This document shows, in pieces, positions 33,774 to 41,878 of a DNA stretch of 64,000 nt (positions are counted from its first letter, which is position 1; each line of letters opens with the position of its first letter). The notes below the pieces were generated by a model. It did not search any database. It had not been told where the DNA came from and saw only the letters and a program-made list of their open reading frames with translations. Position numbers and translations under genes: made by a program. Source of the DNA: Streptomyces huiliensis (GTDB lineage Bacteria > Actinomycetota > Actinomycetes > Streptomycetales > Streptomycetaceae); assembly GCF_020037025.1 (NCBI RefSeq), contig NZ_JAIQLH010000068.1, positions 1 through 64,000 of the forward strand, read 5' to 3'.

Positions 33774-35785
33774 AGCGCGTACGGACGGATCTGGACCAGC
33801 CGGAAGTCGCCCCGGTCGGTCATCAGCCACTCGACGTCCAGCGGCCGGTCCACGTCGGACGCGCTGAAGTGGGACTGCAGGAGCCGCCCGGTCAGGCACA
33901 GGTCGGCGAGCCGGGCCCGGGTGGCGGCGGGGAGCTCCTCGCCCGCGGAGCCCAGGGAGACGGTACGGCCGCCGCCCTCCACGGTGTTGTACAGGTACTG
34001 CTGCGGCAGGACCGAACCCTCGACCACCCGCTCCGGGGAGCCGGGGGAGCAGTTGAGGTAGACGTTGCGGAAGTCGCCGCGGCGGGTCGGGTCGCAGGTC
34101 ACCAGAACGCCGCCGAGGGAGGCGGGGACGTACTCCTGGACGATGACGCCCATGTAGGTGTCGTCCAGGGAGATGCCGACCTGGTGGCGGAGGCGCACGC
34201 CGCGGGGCGAGAGCAGCGAGGCCCACACCTGGCGTACGGCGTCCAGGAGTCCGTCGGTTCCGTGGGTGGTGGTGACGGAGTCGTAGACGCCCGCCGCGGA
34301 GAACCCCGGAAGGTCCTCGGCGTTGGACGAGGAGCGCACCACCAGCCGGCCGTGCGAGCCGGTGGAGGCGGGAAGGGCCTGACTGATCTGCCGGGTGACC
34401 GACTCGGGGACGGGCGTGTGCCGGATCAGGTGCTGGAGCTGCAGGCAGAGCGAGTCCAGGACGTCGCCGGCGTCGAGTTCGAGTGCCATCTTGAGCTTGC
34501 CGATGCCCTGTTGGATGGCGGGGGAGGAGGCCAGGAAGCGCTGCTGGAGCGCGAAGGGCAGCGCGATGCCTTCGGGTGCGCCGACCGTCGCGGCCGCGAA
34601 GTCGGCGGCGGCGGCACGTAGTTCGGCGGGTGAGGGGGCGTCCAGGCCGAGGCGGGCCGCGAGGTGCCCGTAGAGGTCCTCACGCGGCGGGCGGGGCCGC
34701 CCGTAGAAGGCGGTCAGGTCGGCCGTACGGCTGTCGAGCACGTGGTGCAGCTCGCCGAGGTTGGCCGCCTTGGTGCCGTAGCGGTCGCGGTCGGTGCCGC
34801 GCAGCCGGTGCAGGGCCAGCACGGGGACGTCCTCGAGCAGCGGCGGTTCGAGGCGGATGCGCTGCCGGTGCCAGGCCGGGGGCCGCAGGTCGGGTTCGTC
34901 GTCGAGCCGCTCCAGGGATATCTCGTCCTCGCGGACCCGGTAGCGCACCCACGCGCCGTCCAGGCCGCCCTTCTCGACGAGCTGGTCCAGGTCGCGCACG
35001 ATCGCGTTGGGGATGCCCCAGCCGGAGGCGAGGACGTTGGTGTGCGAGAGCGGGGTGATCGGCGCGGTGTTGAGGAACCCGGCGACCCGGGGGACGTCGT
35101 CCGGCAGGCAGGGCATGGCCACGATGTCCGCCCAGCCGAGCCCGGCCTCCGCCGCGTACGCCGTGTACTCGTCGTGCGTACGGAAGTACCGCAGCCGCCC
35201 GGTGGCCTCGCCGGGGTTGAGCGGCGTGCGGGTCCGGGAGCCGAAGAGCTCGTGGCTGAGGATACGCGGCACGCGCTGTTCGCTGATCGCCGCCAGTTCC
35301 TCCTCCTGCCCGTGGTTGGCGGGTTTGAGGAGCAGCGGCAGCCTGCCGTCGACCCGTGCGCGGACGAACTCGTAGAAGAACACGAGGAGTTCCCCGTGCA
35401 TGGTGTCGGCCTCGGTCGTCTCCAGGACGAGGAACGTGCGTTCGCGGCCCTCCGTGTCCTCGTCGGTGTGCAGGGACAGCACGCCGAGCAGGAAGCGGCG
35501 CCCGGGGTCCGTGTAGACGGAGGCGTTGAAGGCGTCGAGGTCCGCGTCGAGTGCGGCCAGGTCCATGCCCAGGACGCTGGTGGCGATGTAATTGACGTGG
35601 AAGGGGTGCGCGGCGGTGTCGAGCAGGTGCCAGGTGTTCTCGGCGCGGTCGACGACGACCTTGAGGTACGGGTGTCCCGCCAGGACACCGGAGAGGGTGC
35701 GGAAGAGCGGCAGCGAGAGGTTCTCGCCGACGACCGTGCGGTCCGTGGCCGGTTCGGCGGTACCGGTGAGCAACTCGGCGGTCAT
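33770..35785 (-). CDS. PEP/pyruvate-binding (PPDK_N) domain protein, no swivelling-His domain
   Basis: A 671-residue protein in two parts. The C-terminal third carries the ATP-grasp-like PPDK_N/PEP-synthase nucleotide-binding domain, with RLVVRSSSNAEDLPGFSAAGVYDS near 480 and MGVIVQEYVPASLGGVLVTCDPTRR near 560. The first 400 residues are a different region with beta-rich and mixed segments (PITPLSHTNVLASGWGIPN, NLGELHHVLDSR) that I do not recognise. Neither the phosphohistidine swivelling domain nor the C-terminal PEP-binding barrel of PEP synthase is present, so it is not a normal PEP synthase. It may use ATP to phosphorylate or activate a small molecule. ATGA overlap upstream, GTGA overlap downstream; AGGAGG site. 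Confidence 0.75.
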   Translation of the reverse strand: MTAELLTGTAEPATDRTVVGENLSLPLFRTLSGVLAGHPYLKVVVDRAENTWHLLDTAAHPFHVNYIATSVLGMDLAALDADLDAFNASVYTDPGRRFLLGVLSLHTDEDTEGRERTFLVLETTEADTMHGELLVFFYEFVRARVDGRLPLLLKPANHGQEEELAAISEQRVPRILSHELFGSRTRTPLNPGEATGRLRYFRTHDEYTAYAAEAGLGWADIVAMPCLPDDVPRVAGFLNTAPITPLSHTNVLASGWGIPNAIVRDLDQLVEKGGLDGAWVRYRVREDEISLERLDDEPDLRPPAWHRQRIRLEPPLLEDVPVLALHRLRGTDRDRYGTKAANLGELHHVLDSRTADLTAFYGRPRPPREDLYGHLAARLGLDAPSPAELRAAAADFAAATVGAPEGIALPFALQQRFLASSPAIQQGIGKLKMALELDAGDVLDSLCLQLQHLIRHTPVPESVTRQISQALPASTGSHGRLVVRSSSNAEDLPGFSAAGVYDSVTTTHGTDGLLDAVRQVWASLLSPRGVRLRHQVGISLDDTYMGVIVQEYVPASLGGVLVTCDPTRRGDFRNVYLNCSPGSPERVVEGSVLPQQYLYNTVEGGGRTVSLGSAGEELPAATRARLADLCLTGRLLQSHFSASDVDRPLDVEWLMTDRGDFRLVQIRPYAL

Positions 35786-37155
35786 GCCGGAACCTCCTGC
35801 GGCTGGGCGGCGGGCAGCACCCGGGGCAGGGCGTCCACCAGGGTCTCGAAGTCGCGGAGCACGGTCCGCGCGTCGGCGGCGGAGAGCAGGCACAGGGCCG
35901 CCATGGTGTTGGCGCCGGCGGCCGGGTCGTACACCGGCACGGCACTGCCGTCGGGGAGCGAGCTCTCCGGGACCACCGACAGGCGGCTGCCCCGGCTGAG
36001 GGGGACGTCCGCCGCGACGGCGCCGAAGTCCCAGACCCTGCGGTCCGGCCAGGCCCGGCCGTGGCCGTCGACCGCGAGGACGACGAGGGAGCCGGCCGCG
36101 CCGCGCGCCTCCGCCGGGGTCAGCGCCCGCTCGGGCCATGCGACGGGGCGTCCGAGGAGGTGGTCGACGAGCATGCCGACGAGGTCGAGCCCGAAGACCT
36201 CCTCGATCTGCGGCACGGTCATCGCGCCGCCGAACCGGGCGGCCGTCTCTATCAGCCACATGCCGCCGTCGGCGCCGAGCTTGATCTCGGTGTGGGTCCC
36301 GCAGTCGCGCAGGCCGAGGGCGTCGACCGCACGGCGGGCCAGGTCCACGATCCGGTCCTGGGCGTCCTCGGACAGCAGGGCGGGGGTGATGCTCGCGCGC
36401 TCGGTGAACGGCTCGACCGTGGGCATCCGCCCGCTGAGGCACACCGGACGGAAGACGCCGTCCGTCACGACGCCCTCGACGCTCACGTAGTCGCCCCAGC
36501 CGGACTCGTCGAACCAGTCCGACGCGGTGCCGGTGACGATCCGCTCGACCACGTAGTCCGCGTCGGCCTCGGCCACATGCAGTTCCGCGAAGCCCAGTCG
36601 GGCCGATTCGGCCATCACGTCACGGGAGCGGGCCCAGGCGGCCGGCACCTCGTGCGGGGAGCGGATGATCTGGTGCGCGGTCGACCCGGCGCTCCAGGCC
36701 GCCTTGAGCAGCAGCGGCCCCGGCAGGGCACGCGCCGCCGCGTGCAGGTCGGCCTCGGTGTCCACGGGACGGAACTCGGGCTGCGGCAGGCCGTGTTGCC
36801 GCCAGGTGCTGCGCATCAGCCGCTTGTCGCGAGCGAGGGCGGAGGCGCTGCCCGCCCCTTTGAGGCCGAGCGCCTCGCACGCCTCGGCGACGGCCACGAC
36901 CGCGTACTCGGAGAAGGTGAGCACCGCGTCGGCGCCCACGGCCTCGGCCCGGGCGACGATCAGGGACACCAGGTCGGGGTGGTGCGCGTCGGCCGGCGTC
37001 ACGACCGAGGCGCACAGTCTGCCGGCGGAGCCTGCCACGGCGGGAGGAAGAGCGCTGAGCGCCAGCAGGTGCACGTCCGCCTTCGCGGCCGTCCGGGACA
37101 GGACGTGACCGAGCGGCGGACCACCCTTGGCATGCACTAGCAGCACCTTGCTCAC
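35782..37155 (-). CDS. ATP-grasp carboxylate-amine ligase-like enzyme
   Basis: A 457-residue ATP-grasp enzyme of the biosynthetic ligase type. An N-terminal Rossmann-like preATP-grasp domain (1-110) leads into ARDKRLMRSTWRQHGLPQPEF (start of the central domain), LLLKAAWSAGSTAH (ATP-contacting Lys) and, near 300, HTEIKLGADGGMWLIETAARFGG, the Mg-binding motif in its ETAAR variant. Such enzymes join a carboxylate to an amine through an acyl phosphate, as in dipeptide synthesis. It is first in a three-gene operon with the PPDK_N protein and the MFS exporter, all with overlapping stop/start codons, and it diverges from the PAS-LuxR gene. It probably makes an exported amide or dipeptide-like metabolite. 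Confidence 0.85.
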   Translation of the reverse strand: MSKVLLVHAKGGPPLGHVLSRTAAKADVHLLALSALPPAVAGSAGRLCASVVTPADAHHPDLVSLIVARAEAVGADAVLTFSEYAVVAVAEACEALGLKGAGSASALARDKRLMRSTWRQHGLPQPEFRPVDTEADLHAAARALPGPLLLKAAWSAGSTAHQIIRSPHEVPAAWARSRDVMAESARLGFAELHVAEADADYVVERIVTGTASDWFDESGWGDYVSVEGVVTDGVFRPVCLSGRMPTVEPFTERASITPALLSEDAQDRIVDLARRAVDALGLRDCGTHTEIKLGADGGMWLIETAARFGGAMTVPQIEEVFGLDLVGMLVDHLLGRPVAWPERALTPAEARGAAGSLVVLAVDGHGRAWPDRRVWDFGAVAADVPLSRGSRLSVVPESSLPDGSAVPVYDPAAGANTMAALCLLSAADARTVLRDFETLVDALPRVLPAAQPQEVPA

Positions 37156-37310
37156 GGAAGTTCGTCTCCAATCGTCCGGTTTCGACGGATCGCCGTATGC
37201 CGGGGGAACGCGTGGTGGTTCCGAGGGCTCTGCGGCCCGCGTGGCGGGGCGTGTTCACCCGCTCACTCAAGGAGACCAGGATGCGGAGGCCCGTGATGTC
37301 TCCGCGGGAG

Positions 37311-37342
37311 TCCGGGACTCAGGCATTTGCCTGAGTCCCGGA
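37311..37342. promoter_or_regulatory. 32-bp perfect inverted repeat between ATP-grasp and PAS-LuxR genes
   Basis: Arms of 15 bp (TCCGGGACTCAGGCA and TGCCTGAGTCCCGGA) flank a TT. It sits in the 317-bp divergent gap, 156 bp from the ATP-grasp start and 131 bp from the LuxR start, and so is not at a gene end. The GGCA-TT-TGCC core resembles the general layout of PAS-LuxR operators of the PimM type (GGGA-WW-TCCC), but the sequence differs. A likely operator for the adjacent regulator. The rest of the gap shows no gene. Confidence 0.65.
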
Positions 37343-37472
37343 GGGCCTTCGTCTCCGCCGTCACTCTTGCCTCAGTGGCAACGGCCGGAAACCGGGCGTG
37401 TGCGGAGCGAAGTCGGGACATCCGGCGTTATGTGACTGAGCGTCAGGAAGTCGTATACGGACGGAGACCGCA

Positions 37473-38894
37473 GTGGATGATTCCAGGCTCAAAGCGCTGC
37501 TTGAGCACCTTCCCGTGTTCTGGTGGGAAGCCGACGAGACAGGGCAGGTGCTGGAACAGGGAGGCGGCGCCTTCGCCGACACCGGCACGGAACGGCGCTT
37601 CCTCGACCGGTTGCTCCGGGAACTCCCCGAACCGGGGCACTCGCCACGGGAGGGCCGCCGGCAAATCCGGTTCGACGGCCGCACCTTCGAGGTGAGCCGG
37701 GCTATTGAGGTGAGCCGGGCTGTCGAGGTGAGCCAGACCTTCGACTCCGGCCGGGCCTTCGACGCCGGCCAGACCTTCGACTCCGGGCGGGCCTTCGATG
37801 CCGGCCGGGCTTTCGGTGCCGGCAGGCCCCCGGGCGAGAGCCGGGCCCGCCGTCGTACGCGCGGTCTCGCGGTGGAGGCCGGCGCCCGCCCCGAAGCCCC
37901 GCGCGGGGACGCGGCCTTCGCGGACCTGGTGGACCTCGCCCCGGCCGCCGCCTTCATACGGGACGGCGACGGACGCTACCTGTGGGCCAACCACGCCTAC
38001 GGGCACCTCTACGGCACGGTCCCGGACGAGGTCGTCGGCAAGTACATAGAGGACCTCGACGAGCCCGCCGAGGCCGACCGGTTCCGCACCCTCGACCAGG
38101 AGATACTCAGCCGGGGCACGCCGGTGCGCCACACCGTCGGCTACCGGCGCCGGGACGGCAGCGCGGGCCGGGCGGTGGGCCACCGCTTCCCCGTCCGGGA
38201 GAACGCGCAGACCTGCGTCGCCGGAATCTACGTGGACGTCACGGACCACCTGCGCGCCACGGTCCGGTGGCAGGAGGCAGAGGAGAACCTGCAGGCCCTG
38301 CGCGACCACAGCGGCCTGCCCTGCGCGCTGCTCTCGGCGAACGGGCGCGTGGTCGAGGCGAGCGCGGCGGCGGCCGAACTCCTCCGGGTCAGCCCGCACG
38401 ACCTGGTCGGCCGCCGTGCGCACACCCTGCTCGCCCCGGAACCCGACCTCGACCGGCTGCTCCGGCGCTGGAACGGCCTGATAGCGCGCCGCACCAGGCG
38501 GGTGGAGACCTCCGTGGTGCTCGTGGACGCCCAAGGGCTGCGACGCCGCGCACGGCTCCACCTGACGACGACCGGCCACTCCGCCGGCCGGGCCCGGCAC
38601 GTCTGGGCCGTCGTCACGCACCAGAGCCTCGCCCACGAGGCACACGCGCCGCTCACCGCCGCGCAGGTCCGCATCCTCTCCCTCCTGGCGGAAGGCAGCA
38701 GCAACGGCGACATCGCCACCTCGCTGCAACTGTCCCGGCAGACGGTCGACTACCACCTCAGCCGCCTGCGGCAGCTCCTGGGCGCGGCGACCCGCCCGGC
38801 CCTCGTCGCCCGCGCCTACGTCCTCGGCATCCTGGCCCCGTGCGCCTGGCCCCCGCGCTCCGCCACGGCGGCCCATCCGCACAGCGCGGTCTGA
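37473..38894 (+). CDS. PAS-domain LuxR-family transcriptional regulator
   Basis: A 473-residue regulator. A short N-terminal PAS-like part (LEHLPVFWWEADETGQVLEQGG, 1-60) is followed by eight hexapeptide repeats (72-119). Then come a clear PAS domain (about 145-255, LAPAAAFIRDGDGRYLWANHAYG to IYVDVTDH), a second PAS-like region (265-380) and a C-terminal LuxR HTH (about 390-450: LTAAQVRILSLLAEGSSNGDIATSLQLSRQTVDYHLSRLRQLL). No receiver domain is present, so it is not a response regulator. It diverges from the ATP-grasp operon with a 32-bp palindrome between them, and pathway-specific control of that operon is likely. A strong terminator follows. Confidence 0.85.
   Translation: MDDSRLKALLEHLPVFWWEADETGQVLEQGGGAFADTGTERRFLDRLLRELPEPGHSPREGRRQIRFDGRTFEVSRAIEVSRAVEVSQTFDSGRAFDAGQTFDSGRAFDAGRAFGAGRPPGESRARRRTRGLAVEAGARPEAPRGDAAFADLVDLAPAAAFIRDGDGRYLWANHAYGHLYGTVPDEVVGKYIEDLDEPAEADRFRTLDQEILSRGTPVRHTVGYRRRDGSAGRAVGHRFPVRENAQTCVAGIYVDVTDHLRATVRWQEAEENLQALRDHSGLPCALLSANGRVVEASAAAAELLRVSPHDLVGRRAHTLLAPEPDLDRLLRRWNGLIARRTRRVETSVVLVDAQGLRRRARLHLTTTGHSAGRARHVWAVVTHQSLAHEAHAPLTAAQVRILSLLAEGSSNGDIATSLQLSRQTVDYHLSRLRQLLGAATRPALVARAYVLGILAPCAWPPRSATAAHPHSAV
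37686..37829. repeat. Eight in-frame 18-bp repeats inside the PAS-LuxR gene
   Basis: The 144 bp encode eight degenerate hexapeptides: FEVSRA, IEVSRA, VEVSQT, FDSGRA, FDAGQT, FDSGRA, FDAGRA, FGAGRP. The last five form a closer subfamily, suggesting recent expansion by slippage. They form a linker before the main PAS domain. Confidence 0.9.
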
Positions 38895-38938
38895 CGGGCG
38901 GGGCGGCGGCGGACCTTCGGGGGTGTGAACTTCTGTGC

Positions 38939-38972
38939 GGCCCGCCGGCCGGCCTCGGTCGGCCGGCGGGCC
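38939..38972 (+). terminator. 13-bp GC stem-loop after the PAS-LuxR gene
   Basis: Perfect arms GGCCCGCCGGCCG (38939-38951) and CGGCCGGCGGGCC (38960-38972) around an 8-nt loop, 45 bp after the stop. No other feature was seen between here and the small membrane protein gene. Confidence 0.75.
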
Positions 38973-39071
38973 GGGCCTCCGAAGCCGGGCGCCGTACACC
39001 TCGTGGGCCTGACCGGTCCGCCCGTGACGCCGGGTGACGCCGGGCACCCGTGCCGAGTCAGGTGCCGCCGG

Positions 39072-39236
39072 TCAGTTGCTGCCGGGCCCTTCACCGACGC
39101 CGAAATGGGTCTCCGTGATTTGGTTGTCGTGCTTCAACGGTTCCTTCGTCCCCAGACGGGCCCATATCAGGAACGCCCCCAGGCCCACGGCCAGCAGGCC
39201 GACCGGAATGAGTATCGCGAGAGCCCACTCGGGCAT
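39072..39236 (-). CDS. Small single-pass membrane protein (54 aa)
   Basis: A short gene with an ATG at 39234-39236, preceded by GGGGGAGG, and a TGA at 39072. The predicted protein starts MPEWALAILIPVGLLAVG and continues through GAFLIWARLG as one transmembrane helix, followed by a 24-residue hydrophilic tail ending VGEGPGSN. The topology is probably N-out with a basic/polar cytosolic tail. It lies 135 bp downstream of hpaD on the same strand and might be on the same transcript. I do not recognise a family. Small membrane proteins of this type are common in Streptomyces and often modulate a larger membrane partner. Confidence 0.65.
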   Translation of the reverse strand: MPEWALAILIPVGLLAVGLGAFLIWARLGTKEPLKHDNQITETHFGVGEGPGSN

Positions 39237-39371
39237 GCCGCCTCCCCCTTGCTCTCTTCGGACGTGCCAAGCGTCGTGTCACCACGGTAGAGGCCACCAC
39301 TGACAATCCGGGGTCCTGATGCGGCTCGACCCCGGTGCGTACGTTCCGGGCCGTGCGGCCAGTCACGTCCG

Positions 39372-40382
39372 TCAGCCCAGCCCGTCCGCTCCCACGCGGG
39401 CGGAGGGCCCGGCCGGCACCCCTTCCGAGACCGGCCGGACGGCCCCGTCCAGACCCCGCACCGGGGACGCCTCCTTGTACCAGGACTCGATGACGGCGTT
39501 GCCCCAGAAGTCGCGGCGGCGGTCGTCCCGGACGTTCCAGCGGTAGGTCTCGTGGTCCGGGTCGCCGGTGTAGTAGTCGGAGGTGTAGATCTCGGCGCGG
39601 TGGCCGTCGGGGTCGCGGAGGTAGAGGTAGAAGGCGTTGGACACGCCGTGGCGCCCGGGGCCGCGTTCGATGCGGTGTTCCTGGTGGAGGGCGCCGAGGA
39701 GGTCGGCGGCGCGCAGGATTTGATGGGATTCGTGGGTCGCGAGACCCAGGTGGTGCAGGCGAGGTCCGGCTCCCGCGGTGAAGGCGACGTCGTGGACGGT
39801 CGGTTTCCGGTACATCCACGCCGCGTACAGCTCGTCGGCGTCGCCCTCGATGGTCTCCGAGCAGCGGAAGCCGAGGGACGCGTAGTGCGCGTACGCCGCG
39901 GGGACGTCGGGGGTGCAGATGTTGAAGTGGTCCAGCCGGGCGACCTCCGCGCCGTGCTTCAAGTCGTAGCGCTGGATGAGGCGTTCACCGCGCTCGATGC
40001 CGTGGAAGAACTCGACGGGGAAGCCGAGCGGGTCGACCACGCGGACGGCCTCGCCGACGCCGGGCGTGCCGCCGCCCGCCGGCACGCGCGAGGTCGGGCA
40101 GCCGAGCCCGCCGAAGAACCGCTCCGCCCTGGCCACGTCGTCCGGGGTGCGGACCCGGTAGGCGAGGTGGTCCAGGGCGGCGGTGTCGCCCAGGCGCAGG
40201 ACGACGGAGTGGTGGGTCAGTTCGTCCGTACCGCGCAGGCAGAGCGTGTCGCCGTCCTCGTACTGCACGTGGAGGCCGAGCAGGTCGGCCCAGAACCAGC
40301 GGGCCTGAGCCAGGTCGGTGACCGTGAGCTGGGCGTAGGCGGCGCGGACGATGTCGGGAGCCGGGTGGTGGCGGGTGGTCAT
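39372..40382 (-). CDS. hpaD: 3,4-dihydroxyphenylacetate 2,3-dioxygenase
   Basis: A 336-residue extradiol dioxygenase of the vicinal-oxygen-chelate (type I) class. It opens the homoprotocatechuate ring to 5-carboxymethyl-2-hydroxymuconate semialdehyde. Two VOC repeats are seen: AAYAQLTVTDLAQARWFWADLLG (about 14-36) and RLDHFNICTPDVPAAYAHYASLGF (about 149-172). The 2-His-1-Glu iron ligands are in RLDHFN, LHHLGLATHE and GHRAEIYTSDYY. It overlaps hpaE by ATGA and ends the hpaB-hpaE-hpaD operon. The C-terminal 20 residues are a variable tail. Confidence 0.88.
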   Translation of the reverse strand: MTTRHHPAPDIVRAAYAQLTVTDLAQARWFWADLLGLHVQYEDGDTLCLRGTDELTHHSVVLRLGDTAALDHLAYRVRTPDDVARAERFFGGLGCPTSRVPAGGGTPGVGEAVRVVDPLGFPVEFFHGIERGERLIQRYDLKHGAEVARLDHFNICTPDVPAAYAHYASLGFRCSETIEGDADELYAAWMYRKPTVHDVAFTAGAGPRLHHLGLATHESHQILRAADLLGALHQEHRIERGPGRHGVSNAFYLYLRDPDGHRAEIYTSDYYTGDPDHETYRWNVRDDRRRDFWGNAVIESWYKEASPVRGLDGAVRPVSEGVPAGPSARVGADGLG

Positions 40383-41878
40383 GGTGTGCCTCCGAACCGC
40401 GGTGGGCGCGCGTCGCCGACCGCGACGTGGACGGTCTTGGCCTCGGTGTGGAAGTCGATGCCGCGCGCGCCGCCCTCGCGGCCGACGCCGGACGCCTTGG
40501 TGCCGCCGAAGGGCGAGCGCAGGTCGCGCACGTTGTGGGAGTTGATCCAGACCATGCCGGAGTCGATGGCGTGGGCGAGGCGGTGTCCGCGCCGGAGGCC
40601 CGAGGTCCAGACGTAGGCGGCCAGGCCGTAGCGGGTGGCGTTGGCCAGGTCGACGGCCTCGTCCTCGCCGTCGAAGGCGGTCACGGTGAGGACGGGCCCG
40701 AAGATCTCCTCCTGGAAGACGCGCGCCTCGCGCGGTACGTCGGTGAAGACGGTAGGCCGTAGGTAGTTGCCCTCGGGGAGGTGGACCGGCCGCTCGCCGC
40801 CGGCCACGAGGCGCGCCTCCTCACGGCCGCTCCGGACGTACTCCAGGACGCGGCGGTAGTGGTCGGCGTGGACGAGCGGCCCGACCTCGGTGGCCGCGTC
40901 GGAGGGCGGGCCGACGCGTACGCGTGCGGCGCGGTCGGTGAGGCGGCGGACGAACTCCCCGTACAGCGGGCGCTCGACGAGCAGCCGTGAACCCGCCGTG
41001 CAGCGCTCGCCGTTGAGGGAGAACACGCCGAAGACGACGGCGTCCAGGGCCGCTTCCACGTCGGCGTCGGCGAAGACGACGACGGGGGACTTGCCGCCCA
41101 GTTCCATGGAGGCGGCCTTGAAGTGGTCGGCGCAGGACCGCAGGACGCGGCGGCCGGTGGCCGTCGAGCCGGTGAAGGAGATCAGCGGGACCCCGGGGTG
41201 GTCGGCGAGCGCCTGCCCGGCCTCCGGGCCGGTGCCGTGCACGATGTTCACGACGCCCGCCGGCACACCCGCCGCGGTGAGGATCTCCGGCCACAGCGAG
41301 GCCGACAGCGGCGTCCACTCGGCGGGTTTGAGGACGACCGGGCACCCCGCCGCGAGGGCCGGCGCGAGCTTCCAGCTCTGCAGCATGAAGGGCGTGTTCC
41401 AGGGGGTGATCAGGCCCGCGACCCCGGCGGGGACGCGGACCACGTAGCTCAGCTGTTCGGCGCCCGCCCCGCCCTGCCGGCAGGCGTCCTCGCCGAGCGT
41501 GGTGATCACGCCGGCGAAGTGGCGGAAGTTCTCGGCGGCGCGGTGGGCCTGGCCCCGGGCCTGGCCGATCGGCAGGCCGGAGTCGTACGACTCGGCGGCG
41601 GCGAGCCGCTCGCGGCGCTCCTCGACGGCGTCGGCGACGCGGTGCAGGACGCGGGCGCGCTCCTGGGGCGAGGCCGCCGCCCAGGCGGGGAAGGCGGCCC
41701 CGGCGGCGTCCACGGCCCGGGCGACATCGGCGGGCCCGCCCCTGGCCACCTGGGTGTACACCCGGTTCGAGGCCGGGTCCGTCACGTCGAGGACGCGGCC
41801 GTCGGCGGCCTCGGCCGGTTCCCCGCCGATCCAGTGAGCGATGACGGAGGGTGCCGGGGGAGTGGAGCGGCCGCTCAC
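40379..41878 (-). CDS. hpaE: 5-carboxymethyl-2-hydroxymuconate-semialdehyde dehydrogenase
   Basis: A 499-residue NAD-dependent aldehyde dehydrogenase. It has the oxyanion-hole Asn in TPWNTPFML, NAD-binding FTGSTATGRR, the general-base Glu in MELGGKSP and the nucleophile Cys in NGERCTAGSR. The C-terminal SPFGGTKASGVGREGG is typical of the group. It oxidises the ring-cleavage semialdehyde made by HpaD, the next gene. The assignment to HpaE rather than another ALDH rests on position between hpaB and hpaD, with GTGA and ATGA overlaps to each. The GTG start at 41876-41878 is set by the overlap. Confidence 0.88.
   Translation of the reverse strand: MSGRSTPPAPSVIAHWIGGEPAEAADGRVLDVTDPASNRVYTQVARGGPADVARAVDAAGAAFPAWAAASPQERARVLHRVADAVEERRERLAAAESYDSGLPIGQARGQAHRAAENFRHFAGVITTLGEDACRQGGAGAEQLSYVVRVPAGVAGLITPWNTPFMLQSWKLAPALAAGCPVVLKPAEWTPLSASLWPEILTAAGVPAGVVNIVHGTGPEAGQALADHPGVPLISFTGSTATGRRVLRSCADHFKAASMELGGKSPVVVFADADVEAALDAVVFGVFSLNGERCTAGSRLLVERPLYGEFVRRLTDRAARVRVGPPSDAATEVGPLVHADHYRRVLEYVRSGREEARLVAGGERPVHLPEGNYLRPTVFTDVPREARVFQEEIFGPVLTVTAFDGEDEAVDLANATRYGLAAYVWTSGLRRGHRLAHAIDSGMVWINSHNVRDLRSPFGGTKASGVGREGGARGIDFHTEAKTVHVAVGDARPPRFGGTP

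Noticed and set aside
33770..36442. Longer 890-codon version of the PPDK_N-domain gene
   Set aside because: The extra N-terminus is the out-of-frame reading of the ATP-grasp gene; ATG 35785 has an AGGAGG site and a typical ATGA overlap.
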